Source: Ruminococcus_G sp964621905 (GTDB taxonomy: Bacteria; Bacillota; Clostridia; Lachnospirales; Lachnospiraceae). From it: 64,000 bases of DNA. Made by a program: the position numbers and the translations under genes. The notes under the pieces are model-generated. The model made no database searches and had not been told where the DNA came from. It was given only the letters and a program-made list of their open reading frames with translations. Location: assembly GCA_964621905.1 (NCBI GenBank), contig CAZUNG010000003.1, positions 225,733 to 289,732 on the forward strand, given 5' to 3'. Shown here piece by piece: positions 1 to 7,307 of the stretch (positions are counted from its first letter, which is position 1; every line of letters starts with the position of its first letter).

Positions 1-1
1 G

Positions 2-829
2 GTGGATTTAAGCTGGCAGAAGATCGAAGGTGCACAGGGGTACCGTATTTATCGGAGCAAAAGCAAAAACAGTGGATACAGTGCGATACGCAATCTGACA
101 AATCCGAACACCACGTCATATTCCAATGTGTATCTTTCTGGCAAAGAGACGCTGAAAACGGGACAGACATACTATTATAAAATGCGTGCATTTTGCACGG
201 TGGGGAATGTGACTGTCTACAGTGAGTATTCTGAACCGGTTGCTGTAGCACCTGCTCTGGAGATGCCGGAACTGACGGGGAAATCCTGGAGTTATCAAAA
301 AGCGGCGCTTAGCTGGAACAAAATTCCCGGAGTCAGCGGTTACCGGATCTATCGCAGTACAAAAGAAACCAGCGGTTTTTCAGCTATTCGTAACCTGACC
401 AATGCGAATACGTTGTCGTATACGAACAGCGGACTTGTGACGGGAAAAACCTATTATTATAAGATGCGCGCATTCCGCAATGAAGATGGAAAGACGTACT
501 ACAGTGCCTATTCAAAAGTTGTGGAGGTAAAGCCGGTTCCTAACCGGGTGCAAATTTCCGGTGTACAAGCGCCTTCTGCCGGAAAGATGAAAATCAGCTG
601 GGCGAGAATATCGGGAGCGGACGGTTACCGCGTTTACCGGGCTGAGAGTTCATCGGGAACATATACCTATGTTAGAACGCTGAACGGAAATAGTAATGTT
701 ACGTATACAGATACCATAAAAAAGATAAAGGGGAAAAAGTACTACTATAAAGTCAGAGCTTTTCGGAAAACTTCTGATGGGCTGGTGTTTGGCTGGTTCT
801 CGGCTGCGAAGTGGGGGACGGCGAAATAA
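2..829 (+). CDS. FN3-like repeat protein, C-terminal part
   Basis: The reading frame is open from the first bases, so the true start is upstream and only the last 275 residues are seen. They form three fibronectin type III-like repeats of about 90 residues. Each has a W..I.G..GYR(I/V)YR strand early and a YYYK(M/V)RAF strand late. Repeats 1 and 2 are close copies (both carry SAIRNLTN), which points to recent internal duplication. Such repeats are common at the C-terminal end of large secreted or surface proteins of Lachnospiraceae, where they act as spacers or binding modules. No anchor motif or catalytic domain is visible in this part. The gene ends just before a terminator shared with the convergent trpB2-type gene. 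Confidence 0.8.
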   Translation: MDLSWQKIEGAQGYRIYRSKSKNSGYSAIRNLTNPNTTSYSNVYLSGKETLKTGQTYYYKMRAFCTVGNVTVYSEYSEPVAVAPALEMPELTGKSWSYQKAALSWNKIPGVSGYRIYRSTKETSGFSAIRNLTNANTLSYTNSGLVTGKTYYYKMRAFRNEDGKTYYSAYSKVVEVKPVPNRVQISGVQAPSAGKMKISWARISGADGYRVYRAESSSGTYTYVRTLNGNSNVTYTDTIKKIKGKKYYYKVRAFRKTSDGLVFGWFSAAKWGTAK

Positions 830-844
830 ATAGATGGAGAACGA

Positions 845-886
845 AAAAACGCTCCGGTGCCTTTTAATGGAACCGGAGCGTTTTTT
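845..886. terminator. Bidirectional terminator between convergent genes
   Basis: A hairpin with arms AAACGCTCCGGT and ACCGGAGCGTTT has A residues on the left and a run of eight T residues on the right. It can end transcription of the FN3 protein on the plus strand and of the trpB2-type gene on the minus strand. Confidence 0.85.
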
Positions 887-889
887 TTA

Positions 890-2266
890 TCAGTCAACCT
901 TTGGAAGTCCTGCAAAACCAGGTTCCAGATCGGCATCTGTTGGGATGTAATCCGTCATTTCGCCATCGTTGTATTTTCCGTATGCAACCATATCGAAATA
1001 GCCGGTGCCTGTCAGACCGAAGACGATCGTTTTTTCTTCTCCGGTTTCTTTGCATTTGAGCGCTTCGTCGATTGCAACGCGGATAGCATGGCTGCTCTCC
1101 GGAGCCGGAAGGATTCCCTCGACGCGTGCGAACTGTTCTGCTGCAGCGAATACTTCTGTCTGTTCAACAGAAACTGCCTCAATCAGTTTATCATCATAGA
1201 GCTGTGATACGATGGAGCTCATGCCGTGATAACGCAGACCGCCTGCATGATTTGCGGACGGAATAAATCCACTCCCAAGCGTATACATTTTTGCGAGCGG
1301 ACAAATCATGCCGGTGTCACAGAAATCATAGGCATAACGGCCTCGCGTCAGGCTTGGGCAAGATGCAGGCTCTACTGCAATAATGCGGTAATCGGCTTCG
1401 CCCTTGATTTTTTCGCCCGCAAAAGGAGAAATCAGGCCGCCCAGGTTGGAACCTCCGCCGGCGCAGCCGATTACAATGTCGGCTTTAATGTCATATTTGT
1501 CCAGAGCGGCTTTGGTTTCCAGGCCGATGATCGACTGGTGAAGAAGTACCTGACTGAGCACTGATCCCAGCACATACCGGTAACCGTCACGTGACATGGC
1601 GGCTTCGACAGCTTCAGAGATCGCACAGCCGAGGCTGCCGGAGGTTCCGGGATGTTCTGCGAGGATCTTTCGTCCAACCTCAGTGGTTTCGGATGGGGAG
1701 GGAGTGACAGAGGCTCCGTATGTTCTCATAACTTCGCGGCGGAAAGGCTTTTGCTCATAGGAGACTTTTACCATATATACCTTGCAGTCAAGGTCAAAGT
1801 AAGAGCAGGCCATGGAAAGGGCTGTTCCCCATTGTCCGGCACCGGTCTCTGTTGTGACGCCTGTCAGACCCTGTTTCTTTGCGTAATAGGCCTGTGCGAT
1901 GGCTGAATTCAGTTTATGGCTCCCGGAAGTATTGTTGCCCTCAAATTTGTAATAGATGTTTGCCGGAGTGTCCAGCGCTTTTTCCAGAAAATATGCACGT
2001 ACCAGAGGTGATGGACGGTACATTTTATAAAAATCCTGAATCTCCTGAGGAATATCAAAGTATGCGGTGTCATTGTCGAGTTCCTGGCGGACCAGTTCAT
2101 CGCAGAATACCGGCCGGAGCTCCTCGAATGTCATTGGTTTTAAAGTGCCCGGATTTAACAGCGGTGCCGGCTTGTTTTTCATATCTGCGCGGACATTGTA
2201 CCATTGTGTTGGCATCTCATTCTCTTCCAGATAAATTTTGTAAGGGATTTTCTTTTCTGCGCTCAT
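890..2266 (-). CDS. trpB: TrpB2-type tryptophan synthase beta chain
   Basis: PLP enzyme of the tryptophan synthase beta family, 458 aa, which joins indole and serine to make tryptophan. The length and the N-terminal extension fit the TrpB2 (TrpB-like) class that often stands apart from trpA. The PLP lysine lies in SGSHKLNSA and the phosphate-binding loop is GCAGGGSNLGG. The ATG at 2264-2266 was chosen because AAAGG lies 9 bases upstream; the next ATG upstream (2273-2275) directly abuts that AAAGG and cannot use it. No trpA or other trp genes are nearby, so it probably salvages indole or works with an unlinked alpha subunit. It is controlled by a Trp T-box leader. Confidence 0.9.
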   Translation of the reverse strand: MSAEKKIPYKIYLEENEMPTQWYNVRADMKNKPAPLLNPGTLKPMTFEELRPVFCDELVRQELDNDTAYFDIPQEIQDFYKMYRPSPLVRAYFLEKALDTPANIYYKFEGNNTSGSHKLNSAIAQAYYAKKQGLTGVTTETGAGQWGTALSMACSYFDLDCKVYMVKVSYEQKPFRREVMRTYGASVTPSPSETTEVGRKILAEHPGTSGSLGCAISEAVEAAMSRDGYRYVLGSVLSQVLLHQSIIGLETKAALDKYDIKADIVIGCAGGGSNLGGLISPFAGEKIKGEADYRIIAVEPASCPSLTRGRYAYDFCDTGMICPLAKMYTLGSGFIPSANHAGGLRYHGMSSIVSQLYDDKLIEAVSVEQTEVFAAAEQFARVEGILPAPESSHAIRVAIDEALKCKETGEEKTIVFGLTGTGYFDMVAYGKYNDGEMTDYIPTDADLEPGFAGLPKVD

Positions 2267-2303
2267 TTTGTTCATCCTTTCTTTGGGTATTTTGTACTTA
2301 AAT

Positions 2304-2595
2304 AAAAAACCTGTCCTATCAAATTGATAGGACAGGAATATGATCACCTGCGGTGCCACCTAACTTCATTCTGACTGTCAGAATGCGCTTATCACATGTA
2401 CGTACATACACGTCCCGTTGTAACGATCGGTATTCGTCTCCCCTACTTGGATTGCTCCTTTTGGTTTGCCCTCGCAAGCCCATTCGTCATACTCACTTTG
2501 CTGCAATTCCACCGCCTGCAGTTCTCTGGAAAAGTTTTTGTAATGCTTACTACCCTTGCTCATAGGTTTCTGTTATGGTATCAGATGTTTGATAT
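2304..2595 (-). promoter_or_regulatory. T-box riboswitch, tryptophan (UGG specifier)
   Basis: The leader of the trpB2-type gene shows the T-box parts in order. Stem I has GCAAG pairing with CTTGC. The specifier codon TGG (2480-2482) sits on the 3' side of the stem I internal loop and is followed by a purine. The apical GGTGGAA loop is present. The T-box bulge GGTGGCACCGC (2350-2360) is next, and then a terminator hairpin with arms CCTGTCCTATC/GATAGGACAGG (2310-2336) and a T run. Uncharged tRNA-Trp should stabilise the antiterminator and turn the gene on. The specifier reading is from visual folding. Confidence 0.88.
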
Positions 2596-2601
2596 GTGTT
2601 A

Positions 2602-2630
2602 AATATACTATGCAAAAATAGAAAAGTCAA
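2602..2630 (-). promoter_or_regulatory. Sigma-A promoter of the trpB2 T-box transcript
   Basis: TTGACT (2625-2630) and TATATT (2602-2607) are separated by 17 bp on the minus strand. The promoter is back to back with the tRNA-Leu promoter. Confidence 0.75.
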
Positions 2631-2639
2631 GACCAAACA

Positions 2640-2669
2640 TTGACATAAATTGAGCATATGGTATATAAT
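2640..2669 (+). promoter_or_regulatory. Sigma-A promoter of tRNA-Leu
   Basis: TTGACA (2640-2645) and TATAAT (2664-2669) are both consensus, with an 18-bp spacer. They end 13 bp before the tRNA 5' end. Confidence 0.8.
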
Positions 2670-2682
2670 TATGAGTAGTTTC

Positions 2683-2762
2683 GCGGGCATGGCGGAATTG
2701 GCAGACGCGCCAGATTTAGGTTCTGGTGGGAGACCGTGCAGGTTCAAGTCCTGTTGCCCGCA
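2683..2762 (+). tRNA. tRNA-Leu(UAG)
   Basis: The acceptor arm pairs GCGGGCA with TGCCCGC and leaves an A discriminator. The anticodon stem CCAGA/TCTGG encloses the loop TTTAGGT, giving anticodon TAG. The T arm contains GGTTCAAGTCC. A long variable arm fits a class II leucine tRNA. CCA is not encoded. It has its own promoter and terminator, so it is a single-gene unit. Confidence 0.93.
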
Positions 2763-2767
2763 TGCTG

Positions 2768-2797
2768 CAGAGCCTGTGTTTGCAGGCTCTGTTTTTT
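2768..2797 (+). terminator. Terminator of tRNA-Leu
   Basis: Arms CAGAGCCTG and CAGGCTCTG are followed by TTTTTT. The T run overlaps the stop codon of the convergent gene at 2796. Confidence 0.85.
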
Positions 2798-3263
2798 AGA
2801 TATGTATTGATTCGCTCCAGTCATCTTCATCATAGGAAATGTCGGAAGTTACATGACCCTCTTCCATGTAACCGCTGAGCATGGAACGATACTGCTCTTC
2901 CAGGGTCAACTCTTCTTCGGCGGAAGGCATTGGACTTTTTGTCAACGAACTGCCCAAAATTTTGAGCGGGGCCCACCAGTTAGTTGTTTCGCGTTCCTCA
3001 AGCGGCACATCTTTCCGGCGCTTTTGTACCAGATAACCGTTCATCTCCGGATATGAGGCGATGGCCTCCATGTCTTTGTAAAATTCCTTTCCCACATACT
3101 CGAAATTCATCAGAATTAAATGATTCAGGCTGAAATAGCATTGATTGCGAATTCCGTGAATCCAAAGAATCTGTGCAACTTCTTTCGAGGGATTTAAATG
3201 TTGCTGCAGGTAAGCATCTCGTTCTTCAGGAACGACGTGAATAATTTCTTGAACTCGTTTCAT
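2796..3263 (-). CDS. RhaM-like (L-rhamnose mutarotase family) protein
   Basis: Protein of 155 aa. The first 110 residues look like the L-rhamnose mutarotase/DUF718 fold, a small dimeric alpha/beta barrel. I see the typical order V.PE..D.Y..H, then GIRNQCYFSLN, then MNFEYVG, then a WWAP segment near residue 95. The family interconverts anomers of L-rhamnose. The last 40 residues are an acidic tail (EEELTLEE, YDEDDWSES) that the family does not normally have. AGGAGGT lies 6 bases before the ATG. No rhamnose genes are adjacent, so the exact sugar is unknown. The family call rests on motif memory only. Confidence 0.5.
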   Translation of the reverse strand: MKRVQEIIHVVPEERDAYLQQHLNPSKEVAQILWIHGIRNQCYFSLNHLILMNFEYVGKEFYKDMEAIASYPEMNGYLVQKRRKDVPLEERETTNWWAPLKILGSSLTKSPMPSAEEELTLEEQYRSMLSGYMEEGHVTSDISYDEDDWSESIHI

Positions 3264-3404
3264 GATTGAACCTCCTGATTTTGTTTTATATAGTTTGCTT
3301 TATATCTGTTATTATATGGGCGGTGCGGGAGTTTTTCAATGTTTATTCGCAAAGTTTCCCGGTTTTTATGGAATTGCAAAGCAGTGCTGTCCGGATTGTA
3401 AAAA

Positions 3405-3442
3405 ATAGCCGAAACGCTGATATATCAGAGCTTCGGCGGTTT
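3405..3442 (-). terminator. Hairpin terminator of the small minus-strand gene
   Basis: On the minus strand GCCGAAGC and GTTTCGGC bracket a loop that itself contains CTGATATATCAG. The stem is followed by TATTTTTT. It lies just past the stop of the 49-aa gene at 3478. Confidence 0.55.
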
Positions 3443-3477
3443 TGATTTTCTTCTGCAATTAAATTGGAGAAAGGGCT

Positions 3478-3627
3478 TCAGGTCTCCTGGGTTTTCTTGC
3501 TTTCTGGACATTTAGCTTCCGGCAGAGGCTCTGACACCTCTTTCGGCAAATCCACCTCCGGTATATTGCCGTCATCATAATCATCGGTGATATCCCAGAC
3601 GGGTGGAAAGAACGACTGTTTTTCCAT
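3478..3627 (-). CDS. Small acidic protein of unknown function
   Basis: A 49-aa frame starting at the ATG 3625-3627, with AAAGGAG about 9 bases upstream. I do not recognise it. It is rich in Asp, Glu and Pro (VWDITDDYDDGNIPEVDLP), has one Cys, no membrane segment and no signal peptide. Support for it being real comes from the good ribosome binding site and the terminator-like hairpin just past its stop. The reading frame could be opened further upstream to 3660, but that start has no ribosome binding site. Confidence 0.4.
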   Translation of the reverse strand: MEKQSFFPPVWDITDDYDDGNIPEVDLPKEVSEPLPEAKCPESKKTQET

Positions 3628-3711
3628 ATGCGTATACTCCTTTTTTGGTAGTGTGCGCATTATGTGGAGAAGATATACATGAATAGGGAGAAATGGAAGA
3701 CAGCAGGTTGT

Positions 3712-3740
3712 TTGACAGAGAATTTATAATCATGTAGAAT
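3712..3740 (+). promoter_or_regulatory. Promoter of the LacI-type regulator gene
   Basis: TTGACA (3712-3717) and TAGAAT (3735-3740) lie 17 bp apart. The 120-base leader that follows carries an inverted repeat GGTGAA/TTCACC (3797-3815) and a CCGCA/TGCGG hairpin just before the ribosome binding site. Neither resembles the GCGTTC palindromes downstream. Confidence 0.65.
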
Positions 3741-3859
3741 TAGCCGTAATAGGACATTGTGAGTGACTGGAAGATAAGTTAAAGAGTGAGGCGGATGGTG
3801 AAGGAAAAGTTCACCTATCCCTGAACTGAGCCGCAGCAGATGCGGTATGGGAGGTGAAA

Positions 3860-4927
3860 ATGGCGGTTACATCAAAACAGATTGCAGAGCTGGCCGGTGT
3901 CTCGCGTGGGACCGTTGACCGTGCATTGCATAATCGGGGGCGCGTGAAACCGGAGGTTGCCGAGCGGATCAGAAGAATTGCAGATGAGCTGGGATATCAG
4001 CCGCATCCGGCGGGACAGGCACTGGTACTTTCTGGCAGGGAATTTAAATTTGGTGTCTACGTGCAGTCGGTCGCGACGCCCACCATGCAGATGGTCCTTG
4101 CGGGAGTGAGGAAGGCGGCGTCTGAGCTGAAAACCTTTGGGGTCACTACGTTGATTAAGACGCACCCAACCATCGATAAAGCAGCAGAGATGTCTGCGAT
4201 TGATGAATTTTTGAAGGCGGGGTGCCAGGCGATTGCACTTACGCCGGTTACGGAGCCGGATGTGGCGGAGCGGGTTGACGGTCTGGTGGAATCGGGGATT
4301 CCCGTGGTTGTTTTCAATGGAGATCTGCCGGACAGTAAACGTCTGTGTTACGTAGGAATGGACAATTATGTGGGCGGTCAGATCGCAGGCGTCATGATGG
4401 GGTATATGTTTTCTGAAGGGGGTAAGGTGCTGCCGATTACGGCGCATCTGACGAATTATGCACATTATATTCGTGCAAAAGGATTCATGGAAGTTATACA
4501 GAATGATTTTCCAAATATTGAGCTCCTGCCGCTGCAGGCGTGTTTTGACAACGATACCTTTGCCTATGAGATTACCAAGACTGCTCTCGGCGAACATCCG
4601 GATATTGCAGGAGTCTTTTCGGCATCGAATGGTACGCAGGGCGTGTGCAGAGCGATTGAGGAAGCCGGACAGACCGGACGAATCCGTGTCTTCACCTTTG
4701 ATGCCAACCCGGTGAATGTAGAAGATTTAAAAGCGGGCCGTATCAGTCTGCTGTTTGGCCAGGGGGCAGAGTATCAGGGGTACCGTCCGCTTTATATTTT
4801 GTACGATTACGTGGCAAAGGGGATGCGTCCTGCTGAAACTGCCGAGTATATAGAGCCGAGTGTTGTAACCAAATATAATTTAAGTGAATCAATACCCATC
4901 AGGTCTGACAATATGCGTTCACTATGA
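3860..4927 (+). CDS. LacI-family regulator of the inositol pair
   Basis: Regulator of 355 aa. The N-terminal helix-turn-helix is IAELAGVSRGTVDRALHNRG, followed by the hinge and a periplasmic-binding-protein-like sugar domain. ATG 3860 was chosen because GGGAGGTG lies just upstream. The next genes encode an inositol-2-dehydrogenase-like and an IolI-like protein, so a polyol or inositol-derived effector is likely (inference). Its stop codon lies inside a palindrome, GCGTTC-N5-GAACGC, that matches the operator-like palindrome in the promoter of the next gene. This suggests that the protein binds both sites. The gene ends in its own terminator. Confidence 0.82.
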   Translation: MAVTSKQIAELAGVSRGTVDRALHNRGRVKPEVAERIRRIADELGYQPHPAGQALVLSGREFKFGVYVQSVATPTMQMVLAGVRKAASELKTFGVTTLIKTHPTIDKAAEMSAIDEFLKAGCQAIALTPVTEPDVAERVDGLVESGIPVVVFNGDLPDSKRLCYVGMDNYVGGQIAGVMMGYMFSEGGKVLPITAHLTNYAHYIRAKGFMEVIQNDFPNIELLPLQACFDNDTFAYEITKTALGEHPDIAGVFSASNGTQGVCRAIEEAGQTGRIRVFTFDANPVNVEDLKAGRISLLFGQGAEYQGYRPLYILYDYVAKGMRPAETAEYIEPSVVTKYNLSESIPIRSDNMRSL

Positions 4928-4931
4928 ACGC
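4915..4931. promoter_or_regulatory. Operator-like palindrome over the regulator's stop codon
   Basis: GCGTTC-ACTAT-GAACGC overlaps the last codons and stop of the LacI-type gene. The arms are identical to those of the site at 5085, about 170 bp away, though the spacer is 5 rather than 4 bases. It could be an auxiliary operator for looping. Confidence 0.5.
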
Positions 4932-4940
4932 AGAAGTGAA

Positions 4941-4972
4941 ACGCTGTATCGAAGAGATACGGCGTTTTTTTT
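4941..4972 (+). terminator. Terminator of the LacI-type regulator gene
   Basis: Arms ACGCTGTATC and GATACGGCGT (one G-U pair) around GAAGA are followed by eight T residues. Confidence 0.85.
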
Positions 4973-5082
4973 GATTTGCGTGCAGATATTTGATGAAATC
5001 AATAAAGATTGTCAGTATATCCTAAAAAAAGCCGTTGATTATTGTAATTTCCTACAAAAACTATATTTTTTGGTAAAAACAC

Positions 5083-5111
5083 TTGCGTTCTCGTGAACGC
5101 TAGAATATAAT
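5083..5111 (+). promoter_or_regulatory. Promoter of the iolG-iolI pair with embedded operator
   Basis: TTGCGT (5083-5088) and TATAAT (5106-5111) have a 17-bp spacer. The perfect palindrome GCGTTC-TCGT-GAACGC (5085-5100) overlaps the -35 box and fills most of the spacer, the classic place for a repressor. Confidence 0.72.
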
Positions 5112-5182
5112 GTGTTTAACAAATAGGGGTACACGAATACAGAAGGTATGCGTGTAAAAATTAAGTGATGGAGGATTTGAGA

Positions 5183-6202
5183 ATGGATTTAAGAGTGGGT
5201 ATTATTGGATGCGGGATGATCGGTAAAGAGCATGCGAAACGTCTTCAGTACAAGATCCAGGGGGTTGTCGTTGCTGCTGTGTGTGATGTCTTCGAGGCTG
5301 GTGCGAAGGCGGCATCTGAACTGATCGGAGGAGCTAAGATTTATACGGATGCGGCAGAACTGATCAACGATCCGGAAATTGATGCTGTTGTTGTGACAAC
5401 TCCTGGAAATTTTCATAAAGATCCTATTCTCAAAGCAATCGCAGCGGGTAAACCGGTATTTACTGAGAAACCTCTGACGACGACGGCCGCTGAATGCAGG
5501 GAGATTGTAGATGCAGAAATTGCTTCCGGAAAACATTTGGTTCAGGTTGGCTTTATGCGCCGTTATGACCGCGGATACAATCAAGTCAAGGAACTGATTG
5601 AAAATGGTGAGTTTGGAGCTCCGCTGGTTTTAAAGTGCACACACCGTGCGGAATCTGTTGCGGATGATTATACAACAGAGATGGCTGTCACAGATACTGC
5701 GATTCACGAAATCGATGTTCTTCCATGGCTGATCGGGGGCGATGAATGGGATGAAGTGCAGTGCATTATGCCAAAGACTACGAAAAATGCTCATGGGGGA
5801 CTGAAAGATCCACAGGTTATGATTATGAAAACAAAAGGCGGGGTAGTCTGCGTGCTGGAAGTCAACGTAAACTGTGGATTTGGATATGACATCAACTGTG
5901 AAGTTGTCTGTGAAGACGGTGTCATTAGCCTGCCGTGCCCATCGTTCCCGACAACACGCAGGAACTTTGAGGTGTCTACGGCTATTGAAAAAAACTGGAT
6001 TCTTCGCTTTATTGACTCCTACGATGTAGAGCTTCAGGATTGGGTTGACAATGTAAAAGCAGGGACAACCGGCGGATCTTCAGCATGGGAGGGTTATACT
6101 GCTGCGATCACGGCAGATGCACTGGTGGCTTCTCAGAAATCCGGAAAGGCGGAGAAAGTCGTGACTGGCGGAACACCTGACTTTTACAAGACAAACAAAT
6201 AA
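5183..6202 (+). CDS. iolG: Inositol 2-dehydrogenase-like oxidoreductase (Gfo/Idh/MocA)
   Basis: NAD-dependent oxidoreductase of 339 aa. The Rossmann fold starts with GCGMIG (Gly9, Gly11, Gly14). The family motif EKPLTT and the catalytic-domain segments GFMRRYDRGY and AIHEIDVLPWL are those seen in myo-inositol dehydrogenases. ATG 5183 is preceded by GGAGG. It is followed 24 bases later by an IolI-like isomerase, so the pair probably oxidises inositol (or a close polyol) and isomerises the keto product. The rest of an iol operon (iolB, C, D, E) is not here. Regulation is probably by the upstream LacI-type protein. Confidence 0.78.
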   Translation: MDLRVGIIGCGMIGKEHAKRLQYKIQGVVVAAVCDVFEAGAKAASELIGGAKIYTDAAELINDPEIDAVVVTTPGNFHKDPILKAIAAGKPVFTEKPLTTTAAECREIVDAEIASGKHLVQVGFMRRYDRGYNQVKELIENGEFGAPLVLKCTHRAESVADDYTTEMAVTDTAIHEIDVLPWLIGGDEWDEVQCIMPKTTKNAHGGLKDPQVMIMKTKGGVVCVLEVNVNCGFGYDINCEVVCEDGVISLPCPSFPTTRRNFEVSTAIEKNWILRFIDSYDVELQDWVDNVKAGTTGGSSAWEGYTAAITADALVASQKSGKAEKVVTGGTPDFYKTNK

Positions 6203-6226
6203 TAAAGAGAAAGGAAACAATCTGTT

Positions 6227-7099
6227 ATGAAAATAGGCTTTAATGAAGGATGTAATCGTTTCTGCAAAAATCATTCCGTGATGGAGGATCTGGAACTCTG
6301 CGAAAAATATGGATTTGATTATATCGATATTCAGTCCGAATGCCTCGACCGTGACCTTGCAGCCGGCAAATATACAGTCGATGACCTTGCTGCATGGTTT
6401 GCTGATCCGAACCATAAGCTCAAAATGCTTTCCTATAATGCACTGGTTTTTTTCAATATGAAACAGACACAGGAAGAAAAAGATGCTGTTATGGCAAAGC
6501 TGGACAACATTATTGAAATGTGCAATAAACTTCAGTGCAGGATGATCGTGGTGGTGCCCTCTATGGATCTGCCGGTCGATGCAACGATTGATAAGATTCG
6601 CAACGATGCTGTTGCAGTGTTAAAAGAAATGGTGAAAAAGGTAGAACCTCATGGTATCAGACTTTCCCTTGAGTTCTGTGGCGCGCCGGGGATGTCGATC
6701 AATCGTTTTGAAGATGCCTATGCAATCGTACAGGAAGTAGACTCTCCGATGGTGGGCATTACACTGGATCAGTATCATTTTCATGCGATGGCTTCCTGTT
6801 TTGAAAATCTTGAAAAGGCAGATGGAAAGAAAATTTTTGTGTGGCATCTGAACGGTATGGAGAATATGCCGTGCGGCGCTGCATATAATACGGATGAAAA
6901 ACGTCTGTGGCCTGGACTGCCGGGGGATTGCCTGGATCATAAACGCTATGCGGATACATTGAAAAAGATTGGATTTGAGGGGGATGTCTGCACGATGGAA
7001 GTGTTCCGCCCGGAATATTACAACCTTTCAAATGAGGAGAATATCAGAACAGCAGCGGAATATACCAAAAATCATGTGGCAGAATACTGGGATTGTTAA
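6227..7099 (+). CDS. iolI: IolI-like 2-keto-myo-inositol isomerase
   Basis: TIM-barrel protein of the xylose isomerase-like/AP endonuclease 2 family, 290 aa. It matches Bacillus IolI closely by eye: an N-terminal LELCEKYGFDYIDI, then NALVFFN, LEFCG with the first metal-binding Glu, LDQYHFHAM with Asp and His ligands, ADGKKIFVWH, and MEVFRPEYY with the last Glu. IolI interconverts 2-keto-myo-inositol and 1-keto-D-chiro-inositol. It lies 24 bases after the iolG-like gene in the same transcript. A related isomerase acting on another keto-polyol is the main alternative. Confidence 0.8.
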   Translation: MKIGFNEGCNRFCKNHSVMEDLELCEKYGFDYIDIQSECLDRDLAAGKYTVDDLAAWFADPNHKLKMLSYNALVFFNMKQTQEEKDAVMAKLDNIIEMCNKLQCRMIVVVPSMDLPVDATIDKIRNDAVAVLKEMVKKVEPHGIRLSLEFCGAPGMSINRFEDAYAIVQEVDSPMVGITLDQYHFHAMASCFENLEKADGKKIFVWHLNGMENMPCGAAYNTDEKRLWPGLPGDCLDHKRYADTLKKIGFEGDVCTMEVFRPEYYNLSNEENIRTAAEYTKNHVAEYWDC

Positions 7100-7157
7100 T
7101 GCGGGATATTGAGGAAGGAATGTCTGTCTGATGAGTCTGAGCTTTTAAATCAGAAAG

Positions 7158-7198
7158 ATGCATCTGCGAATTGAAAAACAGTTCGCAGATGCATTTTT
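7158..7198 (+). terminator. Terminator of the iolG-iolI operon
   Basis: A 13-bp perfect stem, ATGCATCTGCGAA paired with TTCGCAGATGCAT, with an 11-base loop is followed by TTTTT. Confidence 0.9.
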
Positions 7199-7232
7199 GG
7201 TTGAAATCCTACAAAAGGAATATTTTTCGGTG

Positions 7233-7261
7233 TTGTGTGAAAGGTTAGGATTTGGTATACT
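7233..7261 (+). promoter_or_regulatory. Promoter of rho
   Basis: TTGTGT (7233-7238) and TATACT (7256-7261) are spaced by 17 bp. Confidence 0.6.
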
Positions 7262-7307
7262 GGAAGTAACTGGAACCTGATTTTCGAATACGAGGTAAAT
7301 GGATTTG

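Noticed and set aside
857..1207. Open frames on the plus strand across the trpB2-type gene, and similar long antisense frames over other genes
   Set aside because: They have no ribosome binding sites and no recognisable domains, and they mirror the codon structure of the real gene on the other strand.
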